A program made the translations under genes and the position numbers. The notes under the pieces were generated by a model. That model had not been told where the DNA came from. It did not search any database and worked only from the letters and a program-made list of their open reading frames with translations. DNA of 64,000 nt from Pseudomonas wenzhouensis (GTDB lineage: Bacteria; Pseudomonadota; Gammaproteobacteria; Pseudomonadales; Pseudomonadaceae): the NCBI RefSeq assembly GCF_021029445.1, contig NZ_CP072610.1:310001-374000 (forward strand). Direction: 5' to 3'. Shown here one piece after another: positions 27,276 to 36,522 of the stretch. Positions within the stretch are counted from its first letter, which is position 1, and every line of letters begins with the position of its first letter.

Positions 27276-28196
27276 ATGAACCGCCGTCTGCCGCCGCTCT
27301 ATGCGCTGCGCGCCTTCGAGGCCGCCGCGCGACATGCCTCGTTCACCCGTGCCGCCGAGGAACTGGCCATTACCCAGAGTGCGGTCAGCCGGCATATCCG
27401 CACGCTGGAGGAGCACTTCGACTGTCGCCTGTTCGAGCGTTGCGGGCGCAGCCTGCAGTTGAGCGAGCAGGGGCGTGCCCTGTTACCGGGCGTGAGTGAC
27501 GGCTTCGACAGCCTGGCGCGGGCCTGTTCGGTGCTGCAGGCCGATGACGGCGTGTTGCGCCTGAAGGCGCCGACCACGCTGACCGTGCGCTGGTTGTTGG
27601 CGCGTTTGTCGCACTACCGCCAGGTGCATGCCGATGCCGAGGTGCAGCTGACCAGTACCTGGATGGATGTGGACAAGGTGGATTTCCGGCAGGAGCCCTT
27701 CGACTGTGCGGTGCTGCTGTCCGATGGCCATTTCCCCGATGAATGGGAAAGCACCGAGCTGTTTGCCGAGTGGTTGATCCCGGTGTGCAGCGCTGCCGAT
27801 GCCGCGGATGCACCCTGGACGCTCGAGCGCCTGCTTGCGGCGCAACAGTTGCACCCGACGCCGGATCGCCGTGACTGGCGGCGCTGGCTGCAGGCCACCG
27901 GGCTCAGTGATCAGGTGCCACTGAAAAGCGGGCAGATGTTCGACATGCTCGAACTGGGCATTGTCGCAGCGGCGCGTGGTTATGGTGTGTCCATCGGCGA
28001 CCTGTTGATGGTGGCCGAGGATGTGGCGCTCGGACGGCTCGGACTGCCCTGGCCAACAGCCGTACTGAGTGGCGAGAGCTATTATCTGGTATGGCCGCGT
28101 GCGCACCGGGCGCAGGGGCGCCTGCGGCGTTTGCGTGACTACCTGCTGGCAGAGGTCGCCGCGCTGGCGCTGCCCGAGGTTGAGCGCTTGCGCTGA
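27276..28196 (+). CDS. LysR-family transcriptional regulator (GcvA-like)
   Basis: The 306-residue protein has an N-terminal helix-turn-helix (LRAFEAAARHASFTRAAEEL, ITQSAVSRHIRTLEEHF) and a substrate-binding domain with the GcvA/AmpR-type layout (LRLKAPTTLTVRWLLARL; SDGHFPDEWESTELF). The effector is unknown. It is divergent from the MATE pump gene, the usual arrangement of a LysR regulator and its target. A 306-base space follows that holds a near-perfect palindrome. Confidence 0.9.
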   Translation: MNRRLPPLYALRAFEAAARHASFTRAAEELAITQSAVSRHIRTLEEHFDCRLFERCGRSLQLSEQGRALLPGVSDGFDSLARACSVLQADDGVLRLKAPTTLTVRWLLARLSHYRQVHADAEVQLTSTWMDVDKVDFRQEPFDCAVLLSDGHFPDEWESTELFAEWLIPVCSAADAADAPWTLERLLAAQQLHPTPDRRDWRRWLQATGLSDQVPLKSGQMFDMLELGIVAAARGYGVSIGDLLMVAEDVALGRLGLPWPTAVLSGESYYLVWPRAHRAQGRLRRLRDYLLAEVAALALPEVERLR

Positions 28197-28503
28197 GCGA
28201 GGTCATGGCCTGCGTACGGGGCGCTGCCGACCATCAACGGCCGGGGCGACCCCGCGCAGCGTGAGCGGACTGCAAGGGTGCGCATGAGTGTCGGCCTCTA
28301 TTTATTGATCGATTAAATCTATCAAAGGCTGTGTTTCGGCATTGTTTTGGTAATAAATGACGACCGTATGGCGCTTTGACATTGACCGAGCGCAATGCTC
28401 AAGTATCCTCGCGCGCCTTCGCCGAGTCATAGGACGACTAGGTGGTATCGACATTGCTTGAGTCATTTGCCCAGACGCTCATGGCCGCACACCCGGAGCC
28501 CTC
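28197..28503. other. intergenic region before the chemoreceptor
   Basis: No gene is seen. The first 80 bases are GC-rich with GC-palindromic pieces (CAACGGCCGGGGC). The section from 28295 to 28375 is AT-rich and holds the palindrome described next. The chemoreceptor start has CCGGAGCCC just before it. Confidence 0.5.
28305..28325. promoter_or_regulatory. 21-base near-perfect palindrome, LysR/OxyR-like
   Basis: TTGATCGATT-A-AATCTATCAA has arms that agree in nine of ten pairs. It has the T-N11-A form and the ATAG-like core of LysR-type and OxyR-type sites. It is about 180 bases before the chemoreceptor gene and 110 after the LysR gene. Which gene it serves is not clear. Confidence 0.5.
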
Positions 28504-30480
28504 ATGAATCCTTCCCGCTCTCGCATAGCCCTGCAACTGGCGACCATTCTGGCTTTGCTGCTGGTACTGCTGATCAGCGTCAGCACCCTGTTCGCCCTGC
28601 GTTCACTCAACGAGGCCAATCTGGTCACCCGCGAAAAGCACCTGGGCAGCGAAGCCGGGTTGCTGGCCGACCAGCTCGAAACCTTCCACGGCAGCCTGCG
28701 CGAGAGTACGCAGCGCCTGGCTGGGCTGTTCGAGCAGCGCTTCAGCAGTGGCTTGCAGGTACGCACCGATGAGCGTGTGAGCATTGGCAGCCTGCAGGCT
28801 CCGGCGCTTTACCTGGGGGCTACACGCCTGAACAACCACTTCACCGAGGTTGATGACTTCACCCGTATGACGGCGGGTGTGGCCACGGTATTCGTGCGCG
28901 ATGGCAGCGAATTTATCCGTATTACCACCTCGCTGACCAAGCAGGACGGCACTCGGGCATTGGGCACGGCGCTCGACCACGCACACCCGGCCTATCAGCG
29001 CCTCTTGGCCGGGCAGAGTTATGTGGGCCGGGCCTTGCTTTTCGACCGTAACTACATGACCCAGTACACCCCTGTGCGTGATGGCCGTGGGCAGGTCATC
29101 GCCGTGCTGTTCGTCGGCTTCGACTACACCGATGCGCAGACGCTGCAATTGAACAAACTGAGCGCATTCCGCATTGGCAATACAGGTTCACTGGCGGTGC
29201 TCGACGAGCACGGCAAGTGGCTGGTCAAGCCCGCTGGCACGGGCGCTCTGGAGACACTGCCGGCAGCCCTGAGTGAGCGGATTGCCCGTCCCGGTGAGGG
29301 CGGCTTCTGGACGGATGCCGGGCAGACGTTCTACAGCGTCGCCATGCCCTTCGCCGGTGGCCCCTGGACGGTGCTGGCAAGCATGCCGCGCGAGGAAATC
29401 CAGGCAGTGACCTGGCGTGTCGGTACTCAGTTGGCCATGGGCAGCGCGATTACCCTGTTGCTGGCGGTGATCGCCGTGGTCTGGCTGCTGCGGCGCAAGC
29501 TCAAGCCGCTGGGTGATCTGGTCAGGCAGGCGCAGGCGCTGGGGGCCGGCGACCTCGGTGCGCGCATGGCGCAATCCAGTGATGACGAGATTGGCGAACT
29601 GGCGCGCAGCTTCAACCACATGGGCGAGGCACTGGCGGCTATGGTGGCGGGTATTCGCAGCGCCGCCCGGGATGTCAGTGCGCGCTCGCAGGCGCTGTCC
29701 ACGCTGTCGCACGATGCCTATCAGGGTATTGATCAGCAATCTGGCGAGATCAGCAGCATGGCCGGCGCGGTGGAGGAGTTCAGCGCCACGTCACAGAACA
29801 TCGCCGACAACATGCGCAACACCGAGCGCCTGGCCAGTGCCAATGCCCAGCAGACGCGCATTGGCCGTACCTCGATGGATCAGGCCTCCGAGGCACTGGT
29901 GCAGATTGCCGAAGCCCTTGAGCAGACCTCCACGGTGATCAACGGCCTCGGTCAGCGCTCCCAGGAGATCGGCGGCATCGTCAGCGTGATTACCGCGATT
30001 GCCGACCAGACCAATCTGCTGGCGCTCAACGCCGCCATCGAAGCTGCGCGTGCAGGCGAGCAGGGCCGTGGTTTTGCCGTGGTCGCCGATGAGGTGCGCA
30101 ACCTGGCCGGACGCACCCGTGAGGCGACCAACGAGATCTCGGCGATGATCGGCAGCATCCAGAGCGAGACGGGCAGTGCCATCGCCACTATGGAGCAGGG
30201 CCGGCAGCTCATGCAGGACGGCCTGGAGCGCAACGCCAAGGTGGCGTCAGCGCTGGCGCAGATCAGCGAGCAGAGCGATGCTGCTGGTGAGCAATTCGCC
30301 GCCATCACCACCGCCACCAGCGAGCAGAGCAGTACCGCGACCGTGCTCAGCGCCAACCTGCAGAGCATTGCCCAGGCCAATGGTGAGCAGCGGCAAGTGG
30401 TGGCCAACCTGGGCGACACTGCGCGCGAGCTGGACCATCTGGCCTCGCAACTGCGTCAGGAGGTCGAGCGCTTCCGTTGA
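28504..30480 (+). CDS. transmembrane chemoreceptor with double-Cache sensor
   Basis: The 658-residue protein has transmembrane helices at about 9-31 and 311-331 and a periplasmic sensor of about 280 residues. The sensor contains [15 protein letters not shown] and [18 protein letters not shown], which fit a Cache_3-Cache_2 (sCache/dCache) fold. Cytoplasmic HAMP follows at about 332-385, then the signalling hairpin with tip [20 protein letters not shown] near 505. No C-terminal CheR-binding pentapeptide is present. The ligand is unknown. It is a lone gene convergent with yifB, with one base between the stops. Confidence 0.92.
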   Translation: MNPSRSRIALQLATILALLLVLLISVSTLFALRSLNEANLVTREKHLGSEAGLLADQLETFHGSLRESTQRLAGLFEQRFSSGLQVRTDERVSIGSLQAPALYLGATRLNNHFTEVDDFTRMTAGVATVFVRDGSEFIRITTSLTKQDGTRALGTALDHAHPAYQRLLAGQSYVGRALLFDRNYMTQYTPVRDGRGQVIAVLFVGFDYTDAQTLQLNKLSAFRIGNTGSLAVLDEHGKWLVKPAGTGALETLPAALSERIARPGEGGFWTDAGQTFYSVAMPFAGGPWTVLASMPREEIQAVTWRVGTQLAMGSAITLLLAVIAVVWLLRRKLKPLGDLVRQAQALGAGDLGARMAQSSDDEIGELARSFNHMGEALAAMVAGIRSAARDVSARSQALSTLSHDAYQGIDQQSGEISSMAGAVEEFSATSQNIADNMRNTERLASANAQQTRIGRTSMDQASEALVQIAEALEQTSTVINGLGQRSQEIGGIVSVITAIADQTNLLALNAAIEAARAGEQGRGFAVVADEVRNLAGRTREATNEISAMIGSIQSETGSAIATMEQGRQLMQDGLERNAKVASALAQISEQSDAAGEQFAAITTATSEQSSTATVLSANLQSIAQANGEQRQVVANLGDTARELDHLASQLRQEVERFR

Positions 30481-30481
30481 G

Positions 30482-31975
30482 TCACCCTGCTGCGGGGCGA
30501 TACTGCAGCGCTTCGGCCAGGTGGGCACGGCTGATGTGCTGTTCCTCTGCCAGGTCGGCCAGGGTTCGCGCGACCTTGAGCACGCGATGGGCCGCGCGCA
30601 GGGACAGACCCAGGCGTTCGCAGGCGCCCTCCAGCCACTGCCGGTCGGCATCGCCCAGGGCGCAATGCTGGCGCAGGCCGGGCAAGTCGAGAAAGGCGTT
30701 GGCCACGCCCTGGCGCTGCAGTTGCCGGGCGCGGGCCTGTGCGACCTTGGCGGCGGCCTGAGCGGTGCTTTCGCCATCCTGCGGTGCAGCATTGAGGGCC
30801 GTTGTTTCGCGGGCTACCGTCAGGTGCAGGTCGATGCGGTCGAGCAGTGGCCCCGACAGCTTGGCGCGGTAGCGCTGGATCTGCTCCGGGGTGCAGCGAC
30901 AGCGGTTGCTTGGGTCACCCAGGTAGCCACACGGGCAGGGATTCATCGCCGCCACCAACTGAAAACGCGCCGGGAAACGCACCTTGTCGCGTGCCCGGGC
31001 AATCACGATATGACCGCTTTCCAGCGGTTCGCGCAGCACTTCCAGCACCTTGCGGTCGAACTCCGGCAACTCGTCGAGAAACAGCACGCCCATATGGGCC
31101 AGGGTGATTTCACCTGGTTGCGGGCGGCTGCCGCCGCCGACCAGTGCCGGCCCCGAGGCGCTATGGTGCGGGGTGCGAAAGGGGCGTTGCGGCCAGTGCT
31201 GCAGAGGCGCGTGGCTGGCCACCGAATGAATCGCCGCAACCTGCAGCGCCTCGCTTTCGTCCAGCGGCGGCAGCAGGCCGGGCAGGCGGCTGGCCAGCAG
31301 CGTCTTGCCGGTACCGGGCGGGCCGCTGAGCAGCAGGTTGTGTGAGCCGGCAGCCGCCACCAGCAAGGCGCGTTTGGCGGCCGACTGGCCCTGGACTTCG
31401 GCCAGATCCGGGTAGGGGCGGCTCTGTCTGAGCAGCCCCTGTGCAAGATAAGCGTCGAGCGGTGCGCTGCCGTTGAGGTGCGCGGCGATCTGCAACAGAT
31501 GCTCGACGGCGATGACCTTCAGCCCTGAGGCCAGGCTGGCTTCTTCGGCATTGGCGTGCGGCACCATCAGGGTGCGTCCGGCGGCCCGTGCGGCCAGAGC
31601 GGCGGGCAATACGCCCTGCACCGGGCGTACCGCGCCGGACAGCGCCAATTCGCCCAGGCATTCGTATTCATCCAGTGACTGCGCCGGCACCTGGCCGCTG
31701 GCGGCGAGAATACCCAGGGCGATGGCCAGATCGAAGCGTCCGCCGTCTTTCGGCAGATCGGCAGGTGCCAGATTCAGGGTGATGCGCTTGCTCGGAAATT
31801 CGAACGCGGCATTGAGGATCGCACTGCGTACACGATCCTTGCTCTCCTTGACCGCCGTTTCCGGCAGGCCCACCAGGGTCAGGGACGGCAGGCCGTTGGC
31901 CAGGTGCGCTTCGACGGTGACGGCCGGGGCTTCGACGCCGACCTGGGCGCGGCTGTGGACGATGGCCAGGGACAT
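30482..31975 (-). CDS. yifB: YifB/ComM-family Mg-chelatase-like AAA+ ATPase
   Basis: The 497-residue protein has the ComM layout. An N-terminal Lon-protease-like S5 fold (about 1-125, with LTLVGLPETAVKESKDRV) precedes an AAA+ domain with Walker A LLLSGPPGTGKTLLASRLPG and Walker B GVLFLDELPEF. The C-terminal part is Mg_chelatase_C. ComM is a hexameric branch-migration helicase that helps integrate DNA in natural transformation. CPCGYLGDPSNRCRCTPEQ holds conserved cysteines. ubiK lies 34 bases upstream on the same strand, probably cotranscribed. Confidence 0.94.
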   Translation of the reverse strand: MSLAIVHSRAQVGVEAPAVTVEAHLANGLPSLTLVGLPETAVKESKDRVRSAILNAAFEFPSKRITLNLAPADLPKDGGRFDLAIALGILAASGQVPAQSLDEYECLGELALSGAVRPVQGVLPAALAARAAGRTLMVPHANAEEASLASGLKVIAVEHLLQIAAHLNGSAPLDAYLAQGLLRQSRPYPDLAEVQGQSAAKRALLVAAAGSHNLLLSGPPGTGKTLLASRLPGLLPPLDESEALQVAAIHSVASHAPLQHWPQRPFRTPHHSASGPALVGGGSRPQPGEITLAHMGVLFLDELPEFDRKVLEVLREPLESGHIVIARARDKVRFPARFQLVAAMNPCPCGYLGDPSNRCRCTPEQIQRYRAKLSGPLLDRIDLHLTVARETTALNAAPQDGESTAQAAAKVAQARARQLQRQGVANAFLDLPGLRQHCALGDADRQWLEGACERLGLSLRAAHRVLKVARTLADLAEEQHISRAHLAEALQYRPAAG

Positions 31976-32009
31976 GATCGCTCCTTGATCTGTAACTGCC
32001 CCGCCGGAC

Positions 32010-32270
32010 TCAATCGGCGGGCGGGTTCAGCTTGTTTTCCAGCTCGACGACCTTGGCCTCCAGTGCCTCGAGGCGGGCACGGGTGCGGGCCAGCACCACC
32101 ATCTGGCTGTCGAACTCGTCACGGCTGACCAGATCGAGCTTGCTGAAGCCGCTCTGCAACAGCGCCTTGAACTGCGCCTCCAGTTCGGCACGCGGCAGCG
32201 GGCTGTCGCCACTGAACAGGCGCGAGGCGTGAGTGCTGAGGGTGTCGAGCAGGGCTTTTGGCGGCAGCAT
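32010..32270 (-). CDS. ubiK: ubiquinone biosynthesis accessory factor UbiK
   Basis: The 86-residue protein is of the YqiC/BMFP family. It has an amphipathic N-terminal region, LDTLSTHASRLFSGDSPLPR, and a C-terminal trimeric coiled coil, LARTRARLEALEAKVVELE. UbiK binds lipids and supports aerobic ubiquinone synthesis with UbiJ. It is the first gene of a ubiK-yifB unit, divergent from glnK. Confidence 0.9.
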   Translation of the reverse strand: MLPPKALLDTLSTHASRLFSGDSPLPRAELEAQFKALLQSGFSKLDLVSRDEFDSQMVVLARTRARLEALEAKVVELENKLNPPAD

Positions 32271-32340
32271 GATCAGGTTCCGTAAACAAACGGTCGGCAG
32301 TGTAGCACGCAGCTGTCAGCGGGATGTTCAGGCGTGGTCT

Positions 32341-32388
32341 GCACGATTTTTGAGCATTGCGTGATGTGTCTCCGCACCAAATGTGTGC
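32341..32388 (+). promoter_or_regulatory. tandem NtrC-type binding sites
   Basis: GCAC-N7-GTGC, the NtrC half-site pattern, is perfect at 32374-32388. A weaker copy GCAC-N7-GAGC is at 32341-32355, 33 bases (three helical turns) upstream on the same face. They lie about 80-125 bases upstream of the sigma-54 promoter, a standard NtrC enhancer position. Confidence 0.7.
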
Positions 32389-32465
32389 GGCGCGTCCGGT
32401 GTGAAGGGCCGGGCAATGCCGCCCGAAACAGGTAAAGGCTTGATAGATGGCGCTTTTGCGTGAGC

Positions 32466-32481
32466 TGGCAAGCTTTCTGCT
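32466..32481 (+). promoter_or_regulatory. sigma-54 promoter for glnK
   Basis: TGGCAAGCTTTCTGCT matches the consensus TGGCACG-N4-TTGCW at ten of twelve defined bases. GG and GC are exactly ten bases apart. It predicts a leader of about 185 bases before the glnK ATG. Upstream NtrC sites strengthen the call. Expression under nitrogen limitation is expected. Confidence 0.78.
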
Positions 32482-32621
32482 TAGACCCCAGCGACGCATG
32501 CACCGATGCAGTTCCGGTGCGGCAGGCGAAGCGGGGAGTGTTTCGTCGGGGCGGTTAGTGGGTATCGATCACGCCAGGCTGGAGCGGTCGGTGCATTACA
32601 AAAGCCAGACACTGCGCTTAG

Positions 32622-33017
<396 letters not shown>

Positions 33018-33052
33018 CAAGCCTCCGAACCCCACGCCCCAGGAGTAAACCC

Positions 33053-33271
33053 ATGACTCTGCGAACTTTCGCAGGGCTAGGAGCCCTTTTGTCCTCGAAT
33101 TCTGCTCACACGCCGTTTTCGAGGGCCAATGCCGGAGCAGGCGATGCCCTCGCCGCTCTGCTGTGCCAGATCCTCTTCGGGTCTCGCGCTCGCCTAGTGA
33201 TGGGAATGCCTGGTCGCCTTGCGGCGGCAGGGGTTCCGGTGATCCAGAACGAGCGTGGCAACGACCTGTAA
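33053..33271 (+). pseudogene. vestigial N-terminus of the usual amtB
   Basis: This 72-codon frame has an excellent ribosome site (CCAGGAGTAAACCC) 35 bases after glnK. It begins MTLRTFAGLGALLSS, closely resembling the signal peptide start of the periplasm-first AmtB found behind glnK in other Pseudomonas (there MTLRKFAGLGALLS...). After about residue 15 the sequence (NSAHTPFSRANAGAG...) resembles no Amt protein and stops after 72 codons. I read it as what remains after the original amtB was lost and replaced. It would still be translated with glnK. A real small protein is the alternative, but lacks support. Confidence 0.65.
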
Positions 33272-33351
33272 AGCATGCGGAACGCGTCCGGCGCCAACCT
33301 GGACGTTTCTACCGAACAGCGCACAACAAAAGCGCCGGCAAGAGGTGAAAA

Positions 33352-34605
33352 ATGGATAACACAGCATTGACTGCATTGCAGTACGGCTTCGATACCTTCT
33401 ACTTTCTGATCTGTGGTGCCCTGGTAATGTGGATGGCAGCGGGTTTTGCCATGCTCGAATCCGGCCTGGTGCGTGCCAAGAACACCACCGAGATCCTGAC
33501 CAAGAACGTGGCGCTTTATGCCACCGCCAGCGTGATGTACCTGCTGGTCGGTTACTACATCATGTACTCCAGCCCGGAAGGCGGCATCTTCCCTAGCCTG
33601 GGTTTCCTGATCGGTGACGAGAACACCGCTGAGGCCGTTCTGGCTGGTGGCGAGGATGCACCCTACTACTCGGCCCGTTCGGACTTCTTCTTCCAGATCG
33701 TGTTTGCCGCGACCTGCATGTCGATCGTTTCCGGCGCTGTCGCTGAGCGCATGAAGCTGTGGGCTTTCCTGGCTTTCGCCGTGGTCATGACTGGCTTCAT
33801 CTACCCGATCCAGGGTTTCTGGAAGTGGGGCGGTGGCTTCCTCGATGCTGCAGGTTACCTCGACTATGCCGGTTCCGGTGTGGTGCACATGGCCGGTGCT
33901 TCCGCCGCTCTGGCTGGTGTGCTGTTACTGGGTGCGCGTAAGGGCAAATACGGCCCGAATGGCCAGGTCAACGCCATTCCGGGTGCCAATCTGCCGCTGG
34001 CCACGCTCGGTACCTTCATCCTGTGGATGGGCTGGTTCGGTTTCAACGGTGGTTCGCAGCTGAAGATGAGCACCATCGAAGACGCCAACGCCGTGGCCCA
34101 GGTGTTCACCAACACCAACATGGCTGCAGCCGGTGGTCTGATCGTCGCGTTGATCGTGGCCCGCCTGCTGTTCGGCAAGGCTGACCTGACCATGGCGCTG
34201 AACGGTGCGCTGGCTGGCCTGGTGGCCATCACTGCCGAGCCGCTGACCCCGAGCGCCCTGCAGGCCACCCTGATCGGTGGCGTGGGTGGTGCGCTGGTGG
34301 TGTTCTCCATCCTCGGTCTGGACAAGGTGAAGATCGACGACCCGGTGGGTGCCATCTCCGTGCATGGCGTGGTCGGCATCTGGGGCATCCTGGCCGTCTG
34401 CCTGACCAACGAAGACGCGTCGCTGGGCGCTCAGCTGCTGGGTATCGTCAGCATCTTCGCCTGGGTGTTCATCGCCAGCCTGATCGTGTGGAGCATCATC
34501 AAGGCGGTGATCGGCCTGCGCGTCAGCGAAGAAGAGGAATACGAGGGTGTGGACATCGCCGAATGCGGCATGGAAGCCTACCCGGAGTTCACCGGCAAGA
34601 AGTGA
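33352..34605 (+). CDS. amt: ammonium transporter (Amt family), xenologous type
   Basis: The 417-residue protein has eleven membrane segments. The family signature is DYAGSGVVHMAGASAALAG, whose histidine, with that in GAISVHGVVGIWG, forms the twin-His pore. It starts directly in the membrane (FDTFYFLICGALVMWMAAGF), with no cleaved signal peptide. MLESGLVRAKNTTEILTKNV differs clearly from the MVRSKNVLSVMMQ-type AmtB normally coupled to Pseudomonas glnK. The C-terminal tail is short and acidic (SEEEEYEGVDIAECGMEAYPE). It conducts ammonium under nitrogen limitation, presumably gated by GlnK. It is cotranscribed with glnK and followed by a terminator. Confidence 0.93.
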   Translation: MDNTALTALQYGFDTFYFLICGALVMWMAAGFAMLESGLVRAKNTTEILTKNVALYATASVMYLLVGYYIMYSSPEGGIFPSLGFLIGDENTAEAVLAGGEDAPYYSARSDFFFQIVFAATCMSIVSGAVAERMKLWAFLAFAVVMTGFIYPIQGFWKWGGGFLDAAGYLDYAGSGVVHMAGASAALAGVLLLGARKGKYGPNGQVNAIPGANLPLATLGTFILWMGWFGFNGGSQLKMSTIEDANAVAQVFTNTNMAAAGGLIVALIVARLLFGKADLTMALNGALAGLVAITAEPLTPSALQATLIGGVGGALVVFSILGLDKVKIDDPVGAISVHGVVGIWGILAVCLTNEDASLGAQLLGIVSIFAWVFIASLIVWSIIKAVIGLRVSEEEEYEGVDIAECGMEAYPEFTGKK

Positions 34606-34622
34606 GTTTCGCCGGGAATGAC

Positions 34623-34652
34623 AAGGGCGCCTTTAGGCGCCCTTTGTTTTTT
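34623..34652 (+). terminator. terminator of glnK-amt
   Basis: The nine-base arms AAGGGCGCC and GGCGCCCTT around TTTA are followed by TGTTTTTT. Confidence 0.9.
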
Positions 34653-34703
34653 CTGGCAGCACGCTAGAATGCGCGCGCTGGAGCCATCGAGAGTGAGAGC
34701 GGC

Positions 34704-35129
34704 ATGTGGCAGCAACGCATCATCAGTCTGCGTCCGCGTGAGCGCGGTTTTCATCTGGTGACCGAAGAGGTGCTGGGCGCATTGCCGGAACTGGCGCAGG
34801 TGCGTGTCGGTCTGCTGCACCTGTGGCTGCAGCACACCTCGGCATCGCTGACGGTCAACGAGAACGCCGACCCTGCAGTGCGCCGGGATTTCGAACGCTT
34901 CTTCAACCGTCTGGTGCCGCAGGGTGAGGCAGGCTACGAGCACGATGACGAAGGGCCGGACGATTTGCCGGCGCACTTCAAGGGCAGTCTGCTGGGCGTT
35001 CAGCTGCAGCTGCCGATACAGCAGGGACGGCTGGCGCTGGGCACCTGGCAGGGTATTTACCTGGGCGAGCATCGCGATCATGGCGGTGCTCGGCGAGTGG
35101 TGGCGACCCTGCAGGGCGAGGCTATTTGA
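34704..35129 (+). CDS. yjbQ: YjbQ/UPF0047-family protein
   Basis: The 141-residue protein carries the UPF0047 motifs [29 protein letters not shown] and [16 protein letters not shown], with their conserved histidines. E. coli YjbQ has weak thiamin phosphate synthase activity, but the physiological role is not settled. It lies just before sutA, as in P. aeruginosa. Confidence 0.88.
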   Translation: MWQQRIISLRPRERGFHLVTEEVLGALPELAQVRVGLLHLWLQHTSASLTVNENADPAVRRDFERFFNRLVPQGEAGYEHDDEGPDDLPAHFKGSLLGVQLQLPIQQGRLALGTWQGIYLGEHRDHGGARRVVATLQGEAI

Positions 35130-35205
35130 ATTTTTCCGGTGGTGCGGTGTTCACTGCGCGACTGGGCTATAACTAACCTGCTTTTCGCAAGTCATGAGGT
35201 TGAAC

Positions 35206-35529
35206 ATGAGCGACGAAGACCTGGAACAAGATGATCTGGAAGCGGCCGACGAGGACGACGGTGAGGAACTGGCTGCTGCCGATGACGGCGACAGTGGCGA
35301 CGATGAAGGCGACGGCGAGGTCGTAGCCAGCAGCAAGAAGAGCAAGGCCAAGGCTGTCGAGGTCGACGAGCTGCCGAGCATCGAAGCCAAGCAGAAGGAG
35401 CGCGACGCCCTGGCCCGCGCCATGGAAGAGTTCCTCGCCCGTGGCGGCAAGGTGCAGGAGGTGGAGCCCAACGTGGTCGCCGACCCGCCCAAGAAGCCCG
35501 ACAGCAAATACGGCAGCCGCCCCATCTGA
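35206..35529 (+). CDS. sutA: SutA, RNA polymerase-binding growth-arrest factor
   Basis: The 107-residue acidic protein has a disordered Asp/Glu-rich N-terminus of about 55 residues. A central helix follows (LPSIEAKQKERDALARAM, EEFLARGGKVQEVEP), then the strongly conserved tail NVVADPPKKPDSKYGSRPI. This matches P. aeruginosa SutA, which binds RNA polymerase and aids transcription in slow-growing cells. The ATG at 35206 was chosen over one 12 bases upstream (35194), fitting the family start MSDEDLEQD. A -10-like CTATAACT lies at 35167-35174. A terminator follows. Confidence 0.9.
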   Translation: MSDEDLEQDDLEAADEDDGEELAAADDGDSGDDEGDGEVVASSKKSKAKAVEVDELPSIEAKQKERDALARAMEEFLARGGKVQEVEPNVVADPPKKPDSKYGSRPI

Positions 35530-35547
35530 GGACGACTCGCTGCAAGG

Positions 35548-35572
35548 AACCCGCCCCAGTGGCGGGTTTTTT
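35548..35572 (+). terminator. terminator of sutA
   Basis: AACCCGCC (35548-35555) and GGCGGGTT (35561-35568), loop CCAGT, are followed by TTTT. Confidence 0.9.
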
Positions 35573-35633
35573 GTGCCCGCCATCCCTGGCGGCAACCCGG
35601 AGCGGCGCAGATCAACCGGCACGTCGGCAATCT

Positions 35634-35699
35634 TGTAGGAGCCCGCTTGCGGGCGATCAGCGCTGCGCTGAGTGGATCGCCCGCAAGCGGGCTCCTACA
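35634..35699. repeat. REP pair, perfect 24-base inverted repeat
   Basis: TGTAGGAGCCCGCTTGCGGG... (35634-35657) and its exact complement (35676-35699) enclose 18 bases. It is the GTAGGAGC class of REP, as at 13946-14010, and lies between sutA and the convergent HAD gene. Confidence 0.9.
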
Positions 35700-35735
35700 C
35701 AAGAACCGGCACTGGCGCAGCCCGCTATCCAGGCC

Positions 35736-35754
35736 GTAGCCCGGATGAAATCCG
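35736..35754. repeat. GTAGCCCGGAT-type repeat, single unit
   Basis: GTAGCCCGGATGAAATCCG is a further copy of the unit at 7131, 21051 and 25696. It follows the REP pair. Confidence 0.8.
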
Positions 35755-35823
35755 CGGCATCTCCTGCGCTGAATGGTGGGAGATTCCAGGCGACAGAGAA
35801 ATGCTGTTTCCGCCCCGAGGCTT

Positions 35824-36522
35824 CTACGACCAGCTGTCGAGCAGCACTGGCAGCTCGGCCAGGCTGGCGATCTGCGCATCCGGGGCCGTCTCGCCTTCCC
35901 AGCTGCGTCCTTGCGGATTGAACCAGACCGCCCGCATGCCGGCCGCCTGGGCGCCGGCAATGTCATCGCTGGGATGGTCGCCGATATGCACGGCACGCTC
36001 GGCGGCTACGCCGCCGGCGCGGCTGAGTGCTTCACGGAAGGGTTTCGGGTCGGGTTTGCCGATGCCCAACTCCTCGGCGCACAGGGCAAAGCGGAAGTAT
36101 TCCGACAGGCCCAGGCGGCGTACATCGGCATTGCCGTTGGTGATTACGCCGAGCATGAAGCGCTCGGCCAGGGCTTCCAGCGTCGGGTGCACCTCGGTGA
36201 ACAGCTCGACCTGATGGCGCGCGCTGAGAAACACTTGAAACCCTGCTTCGGCCAGCGTCTGCGCCTCGCCGTGTGGGTAGCCGGCATCTTCCAGGGCGTG
36301 AAACAGAATGCGTCGACGCAGCTCGCTCAAGCGATGCTTGAGCATCGGTTCGGCACTCAGCAAGCGACTGCGCACGGCCCACAGGTGTTCGACCGGTACC
36401 GCACCCAGACGCGGCGCGTGCAGCGCCAGCCAGTTGCGCAGGGCCGCCTCGGCGTCCTGCATCACCGGGGCGACGTCCCAGAGCGTGTCGTCGAGGTCGA
36501 AGGTGATCAGTTCAATGCTCAT
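35824..36522 (-). CDS. HAD-family phosphatase (YigB-like)
   Basis: The 232-residue protein is a haloacid-dehalogenase hydrolase with a helical cap. Motif I is [11 protein letters not shown] (nucleophile Asp near residue 9), motif [12 protein letters not shown], and motif [21 protein letters not shown]. It resembles E. coli YigB, an FMN/5-nucleotide phosphatase next to xerC. Its ATG overlaps the xerC stop by four bases (ATGA), so the two are translationally coupled. Confidence 0.92.
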   Translation of the reverse strand: MSIELITFDLDDTLWDVAPVMQDAEAALRNWLALHAPRLGAVPVEHLWAVRSRLLSAEPMLKHRLSELRRRILFHALEDAGYPHGEAQTLAEAGFQVFLSARHQVELFTEVHPTLEALAERFMLGVITNGNADVRRLGLSEYFRFALCAEELGIGKPDPKPFREALSRAGGVAAERAVHIGDHPSDDIAGAQAAGMRAVWFNPQGRSWEGETAPDAQIASLAELPVLLDSWS

